From contig NZ_FOYW01000001.1 in NCBI RefSeq assembly GCF_900115285.1, forward strand, positions 2,730,581 to 2,794,580: 64,000 nucleotides of DNA. Direction: 5' to 3'. Position numbers and translations under genes: made by a program. Shown piece after piece: positions 24,835 through 34,142 of the stretch. How positions within the stretch are numbered: the stretch's first letter is position 1; every line of letters starts with the position of its first letter. The notes under the pieces are model-generated. The model had not been told where the DNA came from. It saw only the letters and a program-made list of their open reading frames with translations, and did no database searches. Origin of the DNA: Marinobacter daqiaonensis (lineage in GTDB: Bacteria > Pseudomonadota > Gammaproteobacteria > Pseudomonadales > Oleiphilaceae).

Positions 24835-25626
24835 TCAGAAATTGGGTTCGCGCTTTTCCAGGAACGCCCGTACGCCTTCCTGGAAGGTGGGGCTGTCGAT
24901 CAGCTCCTGTTGCCGATCAGCTTCGTAGGCAAGCTGTCGCACCAGGGTGGCGGTTTCCGCCTGGTCAAAGGCCTCCCGCAGTGCCGGTGCCGCGTGGTTG
25001 GGGCCGGAGGTCAGGCGGCGGGCAACCGCGAGAACTTCCGCCTGGAGCTGATCATCCGCCACGCACTTCCAGATCAGGCCCTGGTCAACCGCTTCGGGGC
25101 CGTAGATACGCTCACCCAGCAGGCTCACGGCCATGGCCCGGGCCCGGCCGATCAGGCGTGGCAGAATCCAGGTGGCCCCCAGGTCCGGCAGGATCCCCAG
25201 CTTGGGAATGAAGGGAAACAGGAAGTAGGCGGACTTGCCGGCAACGACAATATCCGCCGCCAGGGCGATACTGGCACCGGCCCCAGCGGCGGCACCGTTG
25301 ACCGCGGACACCACCGGAAAAGGCAGATCCCGCAGCTCCAGGGCCAGGGGGTTGGACAGTTCTTCCATCAGGCTCTTTACCTGGGTGCCCAAACTGGGAC
25401 CGTCGGAATCCGGGCTCATGGAGCCGAGATCGGCACCGGAGCAGAAGGCCTTGCCGGTTCCGGTAAGAATCAGCGCCTTGACCTCCCTGTCTCCTTTGAG
25501 ATTCGCCAGGGCATTGCGTACCTCTTTCTGCAGTGGCACCGACATGGCGTTCATGGTCCTGGGCTGGTCCAGGGTGAGGGTCGCGATGCCCTCCTCAATC
25601 GCCAGGTGAATATGTTCGTAGCTCAT
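24835..25626 (-). CDS. Enoyl-CoA hydratase/isomerase
   Basis: Crotonase-fold protein of 263 residues. Oxyanion segments GKAFCSGADLGSM and NGAAAGAGASIALAAD are clear. PKLGILPDLGATWILPRLIG replaces the usual GxPExxLG region, and the position of the second catalytic Glu is taken by Asp, so isomerase or hydratase activity cannot be separated. The start at 25626 is 14 bp after the 3-hydroxyacyl-CoA dehydrogenase gene. The pair together replaces a fused FadB-type protein. It is the third gene of the operon beginning at 27672. Confidence 0.9.
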   Translation of the reverse strand: MSYEHIHLAIEEGIATLTLDQPRTMNAMSVPLQKEVRNALANLKGDREVKALILTGTGKAFCSGADLGSMSPDSDGPSLGTQVKSLMEELSNPLALELRDLPFPVVSAVNGAAAGAGASIALAADIVVAGKSAYFLFPFIPKLGILPDLGATWILPRLIGRARAMAVSLLGERIYGPEAVDQGLIWKCVADDQLQAEVLAVARRLTSGPNHAAPALREAFDQAETATLVRQLAYEADRQQELIDSPTFQEGVRAFLEKREPNF

Positions 25627-25640
25627 TGCCGGGCCTCCTG

Positions 25641-26933
25641 TCAGTTACCAGCCGGGAATTCGTCGTAGAAGCTGCCATCGGTTTCCGCCAGCTTGCGGAT
25701 GGTGGCGGTGGGTTCGTATTGGGCACCCAGGTGCCGATACAGTTCGCATTGCGCAAGCACCGCTTTCGCTCCCAGGCTGTCGGCGTAGCGGATGGCGCCG
25801 CCCTTGTCCCGGGGAAAACCCACGCCCATCAGCAGGGCTGTGTCCAGTTCCTCGGCGGAGCCGACCACCCTGTCCTCAAGACAGTGAACGGATTCGGTAA
25901 TCATTGCCAGCATCATGCGTTGCTGGATCTCTTCCACGCTGAGCTCTTTCCGGCCATTGGGCTGGATGGTCCTGATCAGTTCGTGGGCCTCCGGGCTGGA
26001 GTGCTTTTGCGGCCTGCCGCTGTCATCCGGCGTGTAGTCATAGAAGCCCTTGCCGTTTTTCTGGCCCAGGCGGTCCCGGGATTTCATCAGCCGGAAGGCG
26101 TCGTTCTCGATGTGGGGCATGCGGTCCGGGTAGCCGGCGGAAATGACATCCGAGACGTGGCTGCCGGTGTCAATGCCGATAACGTCCTCAAGATAAGCGG
26201 GTCCCATGGGCCAGCCGAAGGCCTCCATGGATTTATCGATGTGTTCGAAGTCAACACCCTCCGCCACCAGTTCCAGAAATGCCCGGGTGTAGGCGGTGAG
26301 GATCCGGTTGACCAGGAAGCCAGGGCAGTCCTGGACCACTATCGGCGTTTTGCCCATTTTCAGGGCCCAGGTCACCGCCGTGGACACGGCCTCATCACGG
26401 GTTTTCGTGCCCTGGATGATTTCCACCAGCGGCATCACCGGCACCGGGTTGAAAAAATGCATGCCCACGAAGCGCTCCGGATGCTTCATGTGCTGGCCTA
26501 TGTCATCGATGCGCAGGCTGGAGGTGTTGGTGGCAATGATGGCCTCGTCCCGGACGACATTTTCAAGTTCGTCCAGTACACGATGCTTGAGGTCCAGGTT
26601 CTCCACCACGGCCTCGATTACCGCATCCACCTGGTCAAAGCCCAGGTATTCCAGGGTGGGGTCGATGGAGGCCATGACTTCTTCGGCCTGCTCCGGGGTG
26701 ATTTTCTCCTTCTGCACCAGCCGGCCCACCTGGCGCCGGGCTTCGTTCATTCCCAGCTCAAGCTGGGCTTCGGCGATGTCTTTCATAAGCACCGGTACCC
26801 CGTGAGCGGCGCTGGTAATGGTGATGCCGCCGCCCATGATACCGGCTCCGAGCACCGCCGCCTTGCGGACGGGGCGGGCCTTGTCAGCGTGCTCCTTGAA
26901 TACCTGCTGCAGTTCGGATGAAAGGGAAGACAC
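25641..26933 (-). CDS. 3-Hydroxyacyl-CoA dehydrogenase
   Basis: NAD-dependent dehydrogenase of 430 residues with the NAD fold VLGAGIMGGGIT, the NTSSLRIDDIG Ser, and the catalytic His/Glu region FVGMHFFNPVPVMPLVEI. A second HAD C-terminal domain follows, as in the back half of FadB; the hydratase half is missing and is supplied by the gene at 24835. The start is GTG at 26933, preceded by AGAGGTAA. It oxidises (S)-3-hydroxyacyl-CoA to 3-ketoacyl-CoA for the thiolase at 35421. Confidence 0.92.
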   Translation of the reverse strand: MSSLSSELQQVFKEHADKARPVRKAAVLGAGIMGGGITITSAAHGVPVLMKDIAEAQLELGMNEARRQVGRLVQKEKITPEQAEEVMASIDPTLEYLGFDQVDAVIEAVVENLDLKHRVLDELENVVRDEAIIATNTSSLRIDDIGQHMKHPERFVGMHFFNPVPVMPLVEIIQGTKTRDEAVSTAVTWALKMGKTPIVVQDCPGFLVNRILTAYTRAFLELVAEGVDFEHIDKSMEAFGWPMGPAYLEDVIGIDTGSHVSDVISAGYPDRMPHIENDAFRLMKSRDRLGQKNGKGFYDYTPDDSGRPQKHSSPEAHELIRTIQPNGRKELSVEEIQQRMMLAMITESVHCLEDRVVGSAEELDTALLMGVGFPRDKGGAIRYADSLGAKAVLAQCELYRHLGAQYEPTATIRKLAETDGSFYDEFPAGN

Positions 26934-26985
26934 GTGTGGTTACCTCTTGCTGTCGGTTCAATATGTGACGTTGACGGGGTGAGCC

Positions 26986-27672
26986 TCAGATGCCCCGAAA
27001 ACGGACGAACTCGTCCAGCGGAGCCCGCCGGGCACGAAGCTGATTGACCGGTTCCTCCGGGTCCATGTAGCCGATGGCCATGCCAGTGAACAGCATCAGC
27101 TCATCCGGTGGATCGAGAAAGTCCTTCAGGGTCCGGTGATAGAGGCTCCAGCATTCCTGGGCGCAGGAGTCCAGGCCTTCCTCCCGTAGCAGCAGCATCA
27201 CCGTCTGCAGGAACATGCCCAGGTCCGACCACTGGGGTGGCCCCATCTGGCGATCCACGTAGCAGAACAGGGCCAGTGGCGCGCCGAAGAACTGATAGTT
27301 GCGGGCGAACCAGCCCAGGCGGGCAGCCTTGTCTTCCCGGGGGATGTTCAGCAGGCCATACATGTCCTCGCCCACCTGGAAGCGATAGTCCCGGTACGGA
27401 GCCTTGAGGCCCTTGGGGTACACATCGTATTCCGGCTCTTCGCCGGTGGGGGCCTCGGTGACCCGCCTGGCCATGATTGCCTTGAACGACTCGAGTTCGG
27501 CACCGCCGACCACATAAATTTTCCAGGGCTGCACATTGCCGCCGGACGGGGCCCGTGAGGCCTTTTCCAGTACCCGCCGGATGACGTCGCCGTCCACCGG
27601 CTGATCGCTGTAGCCCCGCACGGACATGCGGGTGTTCACGGCTTCAGTTACCGTGGCCGCTTTAGTTCTCAT
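26986..27672 (-). CDS. Nitroreductase-family flavoprotein
   Basis: FMN-dependent nitroreductase-fold protein of 228 residues: RMSVRGYSDQPVDGDVI at the N-terminus, ASRAPSGGNVQPWKIYVV, and LFTGMAIGYMDPEEPVNQLR near the C-terminus. It probably reduces an enone, quinone or unsaturated intermediate with NAD(P)H; nitro compounds are unlikely substrates in this setting. First gene of the operon nitroreductase - hydroxyacyl-CoA dehydrogenase - hydratase, and divergent from the tandem hot-dog gene. Operator 2 lies 71 bases upstream. Confidence 0.9.
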   Translation of the reverse strand: MRTKAATVTEAVNTRMSVRGYSDQPVDGDVIRRVLEKASRAPSGGNVQPWKIYVVGGAELESFKAIMARRVTEAPTGEEPEYDVYPKGLKAPYRDYRFQVGEDMYGLLNIPREDKAARLGWFARNYQFFGAPLALFCYVDRQMGPPQWSDLGMFLQTVMLLLREEGLDSCAQECWSLYHRTLKDFLDPPDELMLFTGMAIGYMDPEEPVNQLRARRAPLDEFVRFRGI

Positions 27673-27742
27673 TCGGGCATCCCCTTTCTGTTATGACTTT
27701 CTGTGATCCCTTATGTTGGGGTTCCGGGTATGTCGTTGGCAA

Positions 27743-27758
27743 TCGTCGCTTACGACGA
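27743..27758. promoter_or_regulatory. TCGTC-N6-GACGA operator 2, centred between divergent genes
   Basis: TCGTCGCTTACGACGA is a perfect 6+6 palindrome, 70 bases from the nitroreductase start codon (27672) and 70 bases from the thioesterase start codon (27829). One site can therefore serve both promoters. Confidence 0.8.
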
Positions 27759-27828
27759 AGTAGGTTGCGAAATCAGGCGTGAATATGGATGCTAGAGCGT
27801 TCAACATTGAGAGAAAAGACGACCTGCC

Positions 27829-28683
27829 ATGAGTCACAGACAGAAAAACGGTGCTGTTTTCAGCGGCACCCTGACACCCCGATATACCGACCAGGATACC
27901 TGGCGTCACGTGAACAACTCCCGGGCCTACCAGCTTCATATCGAGGCTCGGATACAGGCACTGGTGAAGCGTTTTGGTCCCGATGCCTGGTACTCGGATG
28001 CAGAGCGCCTGCGTCCGCTGCGTACCATTACCCAGTTCCGGGAGATGAGCTTTTTCGGCAGTGACATCGAGTTCACGGTCGAGGTGCTGGGCTGCGACAG
28101 AACGTCGGTTCATCTGCGGACGGAGCTGCATCAGAACGATAGCCTTGTCGGCATCCAGGACTGCCTGCTGGTGGCCTTCCTGAACCATGAACAGGTGGAT
28201 CTTCCCGAAGAGGTCTACCGCAGTTTCCATGCGGATGCGGAGGTCGCGCCCCATCCGCTGCCGGAGGCACGTTACGACCAGTATGCCGGGGATTTTTCCC
28301 GGTTTCCGGTCAGTCGTGAGCTGACACCTCGTTATGCCGATCTCGACGCCGACAGCCAACGCAGCGAGGCCGCGATCGCCCGTTACATGGAGCAGGCCCG
28401 TTTCGGCACACTCCGCAGTATCGACATGGGCGGCTACGGCCTGCTGATTGCGGCCCTGGACATCAGTTTCGGTCACTACCGGCCCAGCTCCAAACCGGTC
28501 GAACTGGTAACCGGCGTCAGTCACATCGGCAATACCTCGTTTCATCTCACTGGTGGTGCCCGCAGCATCCATGGCGTGCATGCCATGGCGAACAGCGTCA
28601 TGGTGGTCGTTGATCTTGAGACCAATCGGCCTGCGCCCCTTACCGATGAGATCCGCGAACAGCTGGAAAGCCTTCGTCTGTAG
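27829..28683 (+). CDS. Tandem hot-dog acyl thioesterase
   Basis: Protein of 284 residues with two 4HBT/FatA-like hot-dog domains. The first begins LTPRYTDQDTWRHVNN (about residue 15) and the second LTPRYADLDADSQ (about residue 165); both share the LTPRYxDxD opening. In domain 1, Asp followed by HVNN is the usual active-site signature; in domain 2 the Asn pair is replaced, so only domain 1 may be catalytic. Probably a thioesterase for acyl-CoA intermediates. It is single, has its own operator upstream, and is followed by a good terminator at 28737. Confidence 0.86.
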   Translation: MSHRQKNGAVFSGTLTPRYTDQDTWRHVNNSRAYQLHIEARIQALVKRFGPDAWYSDAERLRPLRTITQFREMSFFGSDIEFTVEVLGCDRTSVHLRTELHQNDSLVGIQDCLLVAFLNHEQVDLPEEVYRSFHADAEVAPHPLPEARYDQYAGDFSRFPVSRELTPRYADLDADSQRSEAAIARYMEQARFGTLRSIDMGGYGLLIAALDISFGHYRPSSKPVELVTGVSHIGNTSFHLTGGARSIHGVHAMANSVMVVVDLETNRPAPLTDEIREQLESLRL

Positions 28684-28736
28684 CTGGAGATCGTCGTCCA
28701 GTCCGGGCGCCGAAGTCTTGGTCCGCCTCTCTCCAG

Positions 28737-28765
28737 GCCCGGTGTATGCCGGGCTTTTGTTTTTT
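28737..28765 (+). terminator. Rho-independent terminator
   Basis: GCCCGG (28737-28742), loop, CCGGGC (28749-28754), then a T-rich run to 28765, downstream of the tandem hot-dog gene. Confidence 0.8.
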
Positions 28766-28775
28766 CGGGCCCGGT

Positions 28776-28791
28776 TCGTCGTTTCCGACGA
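28776..28791. promoter_or_regulatory. TCGTC-N6-GACGA operator 3
   Basis: TCGTCGTTTCCGACGA is a perfect 6+6 palindrome placed just after the terminator, 94 bases upstream of the racemase/CoA-transferase start at 28886. Confidence 0.8.
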
Positions 28792-28885
28792 TGGGCCAGT
28801 GAGGCTGGGCGCCTAAACTGGAACCAAAGCGGGTGCTGGCTCAGATCGCTCCGTCGTATTGCAACAACAAGAAACCGGGGGAAAC

Positions 28886-30001
28886 ATGGCAGGTCCACTC
28901 AGCGGCGTGCGAATCATCGAAATGGTCGGGCTGGGCCCGGCTCCGTTCTGCGGCATGATGCTGGCGGATATGGGGGCGGAGGTTATCCGTATTGATCGCC
29001 CTGGTGCAGGTGAGGGTGGCGCCTGGAAGTTCGACATCCTCTCCCGCAGCCGCCAGACCATCTGTCTCGACCTGAAAAAACCGGAGAGCGTCGAAGCCGT
29101 TCTGGCCATGACGGCGAAGGCCGATGCAATCATCGAGGGCTTCCGTCCGGGCGTGATGGAAAAGATGGGCCTGGGCCCTGACGAGTGCATGGCCCGGAAC
29201 CCGGCGCTGGTCTATGGCCGCATGACCGGTTGGGGCCAGTTCGGCCCCCTGTCCAGTGCCGCCGGCCATGACCTGAACTACATCGCCATCAGCGGGGCGC
29301 TCCATGCTATTGGCCGTGCCGGCGAGCCGCCGGTGGTGCCCCTGAATCTGGTGGGGGATTTTGGTGGCGGTGGCATGCTGCTGTCGGTAGGTGTGCTGGC
29401 GGCAATGCTGGAAGCCAGAAGTTCCGGTAAGGGACAGGTGGTGGATGCTGCGATGACCGATGGGGCGGCTCTGCTTTCGTCGATGATGTATGGCTTCAAG
29501 GCGGCCGGCCAATGGAGCAATAATCGCGGCGAGAATATGCTCGATGGCGGTGCCCATTTTTACGATGTCTATACCTGTGCGGATGGCAAGTACGTTGCTG
29601 TCGGTCCCATCGAGCCCAAGTTCTACGCTGAAATGCTGGAGCGCTGTGGCCTGGAACAGGACGCTTTCGAGCCCCAGATGGACCCGAAACGCTGGCCGCT
29701 GCTGAAGTTGAAGCTTGCGGACGTGTTCCGGACCCGCTCCCGGGATGAGTGGTGTGAAATCCTGGAAGGGACCGACGCCTGCTTTGCGCCAGTACTGGAC
29801 TGGGATGAAGCGCCCCTGCATCCCCATAACCGCGCCCGCGATACCTTTGTGGAGACGGATGGCGTGATTCATCCCGCGCCGGCGCCGCGCTTCAGCCGGA
29901 CACCATCGGATCCCCCCCGGGCGCCCTCCAGGCCAACCAGCGAGGTGACCGACGTTCTTTCCCGATGGGGTGTTCCGGACACCGTCATCAACGGCCTTTA
30001 A
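28886..30001 (+). CDS. Alpha-methylacyl-CoA racemase (CaiB/BaiF class III CoA-transferase fold)
   Basis: Protein of 371 residues. [36 protein letters not shown] and [11 protein letters not shown] mark the family. His128, Asp158 and Glu243 fall at the positions of the catalytic His126/Asp156/Glu241 of Mycobacterium tuberculosis MCR, supporting racemase rather than CoA-transferase activity. It inverts (2R)-methylacyl-CoAs to the (2S) form that acyl-CoA dehydrogenases accept. The start at MAGPLSG has GGGGG upstream. It is followed 28 bp later by an acyl-CoA dehydrogenase, a sensible partner. Confidence 0.9.
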   Translation: MAGPLSGVRIIEMVGLGPAPFCGMMLADMGAEVIRIDRPGAGEGGAWKFDILSRSRQTICLDLKKPESVEAVLAMTAKADAIIEGFRPGVMEKMGLGPDECMARNPALVYGRMTGWGQFGPLSSAAGHDLNYIAISGALHAIGRAGEPPVVPLNLVGDFGGGGMLLSVGVLAAMLEARSSGKGQVVDAAMTDGAALLSSMMYGFKAAGQWSNNRGENMLDGGAHFYDVYTCADGKYVAVGPIEPKFYAEMLERCGLEQDAFEPQMDPKRWPLLKLKLADVFRTRSRDEWCEILEGTDACFAPVLDWDEAPLHPHNRARDTFVETDGVIHPAPAPRFSRTPSDPPRAPSRPTSEVTDVLSRWGVPDTVINGL

Positions 30002-30029
30002 ACGAATTTCTTGAACAGAGGAAACCACT

Positions 30030-31178
30030 ATGTCACTTGACCTTACCCCCCGCTGGCAGGACGAGGAAATCTCGATGTTCCGGGACAGCGTTGGCCGCTT
30101 TATCGAGGCGGAAATGGCGCCAGCCGATGAAGAGGCCCGTAAGCGTGGCCATGTTGGCTATGAACTCTGGCGCAAGGCCGGCGAGATGGGCATCCTCTGT
30201 ACCGATATACCGGAAGAATACGGCGGTGCCGGAGGTGATTTCCGTCATGAGGCCGTGGTGGCGGAGGAAATGGGGAAACGTGGTCTGACCGGCCTGAATC
30301 ATTCGGTGCACAGTATTGTGGCTCACTATTTTCTGAACCACGGCACCGATGAGCAAAAGGAAAAGTACCTGCCCCGCATGGCCCGTGGGGAACTTGTGGG
30401 CGCGATCGCCATGACCGAACCAGGTACAGGGTCGGATCTGCAAGGGGTGCGGGCCCACGCCAAAAAGGATGGCGATCACTACGTCATCAACGGTTCCAAG
30501 ACCTTTATCTCCAATGGCTACCTCGCGGGTGTGGTATTGGTGGTGGTTAAGACGGACACCTCCCAGCGTGCCAAGGGCATGTCCATCATGATCGTGGAGA
30601 CCGAGAACCAGCCCGGCTACAAGGTGGGCAGGGTGCTCGACAAGATTGGCCTGAAAGCCCAGGACACATCGGAGCTGTTCTTCGAGGATGTTCGTGTCCA
30701 CGAGAGCCAGTTGCTCGGTGGGGTGGAGGGCAAGGGTTTCTACCAGCTGATGGGGGACCTGCCCTATGAGCGCCTGTTCATCGGTGTTGGTGCCCTGGCT
30801 GCCATGGAAGGGGCCTACAATGCCACCCTGGACTACGTGCGTGAGCGGACCGCCTTTGGCCAGCCCATTGCCGAGTTCCAGAACACCAAGTTCAAACTAG
30901 CGGAAGTGGCCACCACCATCAAGGTCGGTCGGGCCTTTATAGACGAGTGCGTGGAAGACATGCTCGCCGGTCGCCTTGATACCACCAAGGCCTCCATGGC
31001 CAAGATGTGGGGAAGCGACAACCAGTGCCGCGTGGTGGACGAATGCCTGCAGCTGTTCGGCGGTTACGGCTACATGAACGAGTACATGATCGGACGGATG
31101 TATACCGACGCCCGCATTCAGCGCATTTATGGTGGCACCAACGAGATCATGAAAGAGGTGATCTCCCGGTCGCTGTAG
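30030..31178 (+). CDS. Acyl-CoA dehydrogenase, short/branched-chain type
   Basis: Acyl-CoA dehydrogenase of 382 residues with all classical motifs: AIAMTEPGTGSDLQGVR, INGSKTFISNG, RTAFGQPIAEFQ, LFGGYGYMNE, and IYGGTNEIMKEVI with the C-terminal catalytic Glu. Start ATG with GAGG. Co-transcribed with the racemase; together they would feed 2-methylacyl-CoAs into beta-oxidation. A 29-bp inverted repeat begins 23 bp after its stop. Confidence 0.93.
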   Translation: MSLDLTPRWQDEEISMFRDSVGRFIEAEMAPADEEARKRGHVGYELWRKAGEMGILCTDIPEEYGGAGGDFRHEAVVAEEMGKRGLTGLNHSVHSIVAHYFLNHGTDEQKEKYLPRMARGELVGAIAMTEPGTGSDLQGVRAHAKKDGDHYVINGSKTFISNGYLAGVVLVVVKTDTSQRAKGMSIMIVETENQPGYKVGRVLDKIGLKAQDTSELFFEDVRVHESQLLGGVEGKGFYQLMGDLPYERLFIGVGALAAMEGAYNATLDYVRERTAFGQPIAEFQNTKFKLAEVATTIKVGRAFIDECVEDMLAGRLDTTKASMAKMWGSDNQCRVVDECLQLFGGYGYMNEYMIGRMYTDARIQRIYGGTNEIMKEVISRSL

Positions 31179-31201
31179 CGCCGGTATCTGTAAAGACGTT
31201 G

Positions 31202-31437
31202 GCCACGGAAACCACGGAAGGACACGGAAAGAAAAGACCGAAAAAGAAGAAACCAAATCAGCCACGGACAGCACGGACATGCACGGACGAAAAAATTAAA
31301 AAACTCAAAAAGATCTTTGTTTTGTTTTTGTCCGTGTCGTCCGTGGCTATCTTTATCTTTTTTCCGTGTTCTTCCGTGGTTTCCGTGGCTAAACAGTCTT
31401 TCCTTCCGCGTAATTCCGCGGATTCAGCGGCTAAAAA
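31202..31437. repeat. Nested CCACGGA inverted repeats
   Basis: Outer arms 31202-31230 and 31361-31389 and inner arms 31261-31279 and 31329-31347 are nested and almost perfectly complementary; each arm consists of two or three CCACGGA-type units. A variant half unit (TTCCGCGGATTCAGCGG, about 31413-31430) follows, and the LuxR stop codon lies in its tail. The transcript would form a long hairpin. It separates two convergent genes, so termination is a likely effect. The A/T-rich loops contrast with the surrounding GC-rich DNA. Confidence 0.85.
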
Positions 31438-34142
31438 ATTCCAAGACGCCGTGCAATGGCCACCGCCTGGGTCCGGCTGCTGGCATTCAGCTTGGAATTG
31501 ATGTTCCGCAGGTGGGTGCGCACCGTGCTGTCGGACACGAACAGCTTCTCCGCCATGGCGCTGTTGGAGTACCCCTCGGACAACAGCTGCAGTACCCGTA
31601 TCTCTTTTCGGGTGAGCGGGTCGAGCAGGATGTTTTCCGGTTCCGTGGCGCCGGCCTGCTCCTGGAGGTCCGGGCCGAAAGCCTCCAGCAAGCCCTGGAT
31701 ATAGCCGGCCAGGATCGGGTCCGTCCGGTCACTGCTGTCCTGAAGGTTCTGGCTGAACAGCAGTACCAGGTTGCCTGCGGCCGGGCCTTCATCAACGATC
31801 AGCCTCAGGTAACCCTCAGAGCAGGCGACCCTGAGAACCTCACTCATGGTCTCCAGGGTCTCCCGTATACGGGTGCTGCGATGCAGGGCCATGGCCTTGA
31901 GCAGGTTCAGTTTAAGGTAACGGCGATACCGGTGCTCATCGTTGGCCTCCCGGAGTTGCCGGTCCAGCAGCTGGAGCGCCTTGTCCGGCTCGCCCGCGAG
32001 AATCTGCCAGCGGGCTTCGGCCAGTTCAAGGTATTCCAGATCATTGGCCGGCATTCTCAGGGTCTGGACCCGCTGCCACAGCTCCCGGTCACCGGCCCGG
32101 TCCAGTTCCTGCCGCGATGAGTCCGTCCGGCCCTGAAGCAATAACAGCCGTGAGCGCTCCAGCCGTGTGGTGGCCACCACACGGCTCAGGTTGCGCACGT
32201 AACCCAGGTGCTCCAGTTCCGTCAGCACCCGGAAGGCCTGGTCGATCTCGCCCTTGGTGAAGGCAATCCGGGCCAGCATGATGTCGCTGAGCAGCATGTG
32301 GTCGGGCAGGCCGACGTCACGGGCCAGAGGTCCGTAGACGTGAAGCAGGCGGGCGGCCAGTTCAAGCTGGTTCTGTTCATAGATGGCTCCAGCATGCAGA
32401 ACGCCTGCCCATGCATTGCCATTGGCCTGGCTGAACGAAGAAGCCTGGCGCGTGGCGCCCACTGCGAGGCGGAAGCGGGCAGCCGCCTGGCGCTGGCGGC
32501 CCTCCTGCATGTCGATGATGCCTTCCACCGATTCCGAATACATCACGTTGAAGGAGCTGGCATGGGTGCCCTGAGCGTCGCGAGCGCCGTCCAGCAGCTG
32601 GCGGGCCTTGGTGTAAAGCCCCATCACCGAGTAGCTGCTGGCCATGGAATTGACCAGAGCCATATCGGCAAATGGCTGGCAGGTGGGCAGTTCCGGCAGG
32701 CCGCGCTCGCCCATTTCAATGGCTTCTTCCTGGCGGTCCATCATCGACAGGGTCAGCGGCCGGATGGCCATTACATGGGGCCGGATGGTGGGATCGTCTG
32801 AATGCTCAAGACCGGTTTCCTCCAGCATTTCCAGGGCTTCCGTGGGCCCCCGGGTAAAGCAGAGGGCCCAGACCCAGATCATCTGCAGGTGCTCGTCCCG
32901 TTGTAACTGCTCCGCTGGCAGTGTGCTGAACCAGCGGGACAGCAACCGCATGCGCCCCTGGGAAAGCAGATTGGCGGCATGGGCCTGCAGCAGGGACATT
33001 GCCCGCCCGAAGTCACCTCCCTCCAGGGCATGGTCGATTGCCGGTACCGGCCGTGCCTGTTGTTCGTACCACCGGGAGGCAGCATGGTGCAGCCGGGGAA
33101 TTTCCTCCGGGTATTGCGTTTGCAGCTGCGATTTCAGGAACTCCGAGAACAGGCTGTGGTAACGATAGCTCCTGCCATCGTTTTCCAGTGGTGTCAGGAA
33201 CGTGTGGGTACTCGCCAGGTGCCTCAGCATCCGGTCCGCGTCGGCATCGGGCATCAGCGCCTGGCATAACGAAGGATTAAGGTGTCGCAAAATGCTGGTG
33301 CGCAACAGGAACTGTCTGGCCGATTCCGTCTGCAGCTCCAGAACGTCATAGGCCAGGTAGTCCGCGATGGTCTGGTCTGCACCGGAGAAGCGTTCAATAA
33401 AGGTTTCCGGTGAATGGTGACCTTCCAGGGCAAGGGATGCCAGCCAAAGGGCGGTGACCCAGCCCTCGGTGCGATCGTGGATCTTGAGCAGGTCTTCCTG
33501 GGTCAGGGCCAGCTGGCGGCGTGAGATCAGGAAATCAGTGGTCTCCTCAACGGAAAAGCGCAGCTGGTGAGCGTCGATTTCCAGCAACTGACCCCGGGCG
33601 CGCAGCCGGCCGAGACCCAGCTCCGGAAGGTTGCGGGAGCCAATAACGAATTGCCCTCTGCGGGGCAGGTGTTCCACAATTTGCCGGATCAGCCCCAGTA
33701 CCGCCGAATCCTGGATGCGCTCGAAGTCGTCCAGGTACAGCGCGAAAGCCGACTGGTGCTCCGACAGCCGGGCGACAATCTCCAGCGCGGCGTCACCGGA
33801 GGACATGACTGCACATTCCGAAAGTGATGGTATATCCCGGCCGTCCTCGGTGAGACGGGATACCGCGGCATTGAGATACCACAGAAACCGGGAGACATCG
33901 TTATCCGCCTCATCCAGGGTCAGCCAGGCCGTTACCTGGCCGGCTTCTTCCATCCGGCTCATGCACTGGGTCATCACGGTGGTTTTGCCGAAACCCGCGG
34001 GCGCGCGAACCAGAACCAGCCTCGCGGCCGAAGCGCCAACCACCTTGTCGACCACGGACGCGCGTGGCACCTGCACGGCCCGGGCCGTGGGTGGATTCAG
34101 CTTGCTGGTCATAAGGACGCGACTGGAGGCGACGAAAGACAT
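31431..34142 (-). CDS. MalT-type LuxR-family transcriptional activator
   Basis: Large STAND-type regulator of 903 residues. Walker A is RAPAGFGKTT (about 46-55) and Walker B is FALYLDDFERIQ (about 135-146). A winged-helix/NACHT region and TPR-like helical repeats follow (about 350-800), and a LuxR HTH ends the protein (LTRKEIRVLQLLSEGYSN, then KLFVSDSTVRTHLRNIN). Relatives (MalT, AlkS) bind an inducer plus ATP, oligomerise and activate catabolic promoters. Its divergent promoter region holds a perfect TCGTCG-N4-CGACGA site, so it is the prime candidate to bind all ten such sites (inference). The ATG at 34142 or the one at 34112 may start it. Confidence 0.9.
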   Translation of the reverse strand: MSFVASSRVLMTSKLNPPTARAVQVPRASVVDKVVGASAARLVLVRAPAGFGKTTVMTQCMSRMEEAGQVTAWLTLDEADNDVSRFLWYLNAAVSRLTEDGRDIPSLSECAVMSSGDAALEIVARLSEHQSAFALYLDDFERIQDSAVLGLIRQIVEHLPRRGQFVIGSRNLPELGLGRLRARGQLLEIDAHQLRFSVEETTDFLISRRQLALTQEDLLKIHDRTEGWVTALWLASLALEGHHSPETFIERFSGADQTIADYLAYDVLELQTESARQFLLRTSILRHLNPSLCQALMPDADADRMLRHLASTHTFLTPLENDGRSYRYHSLFSEFLKSQLQTQYPEEIPRLHHAASRWYEQQARPVPAIDHALEGGDFGRAMSLLQAHAANLLSQGRMRLLSRWFSTLPAEQLQRDEHLQMIWVWALCFTRGPTEALEMLEETGLEHSDDPTIRPHVMAIRPLTLSMMDRQEEAIEMGERGLPELPTCQPFADMALVNSMASSYSVMGLYTKARQLLDGARDAQGTHASSFNVMYSESVEGIIDMQEGRQRQAAARFRLAVGATRQASSFSQANGNAWAGVLHAGAIYEQNQLELAARLLHVYGPLARDVGLPDHMLLSDIMLARIAFTKGEIDQAFRVLTELEHLGYVRNLSRVVATTRLERSRLLLLQGRTDSSRQELDRAGDRELWQRVQTLRMPANDLEYLELAEARWQILAGEPDKALQLLDRQLREANDEHRYRRYLKLNLLKAMALHRSTRIRETLETMSEVLRVACSEGYLRLIVDEGPAAGNLVLLFSQNLQDSSDRTDPILAGYIQGLLEAFGPDLQEQAGATEPENILLDPLTRKEIRVLQLLSEGYSNSAMAEKLFVSDSTVRTHLRNINSKLNASSRTQAVAIARRLGIF

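Noticed and set aside
21443..27672. Nitro-compound degradation
   Set aside because: A nitronate-monooxygenase homologue and a nitroreductase homologue are present, but all other genes in these operons act on acyl-CoAs.
31202..31437. CRISPR array
   Set aside because: The repeats are nested inverted repeats with short irregular spacing, not direct repeats with equal spacers, and no cas genes are present.
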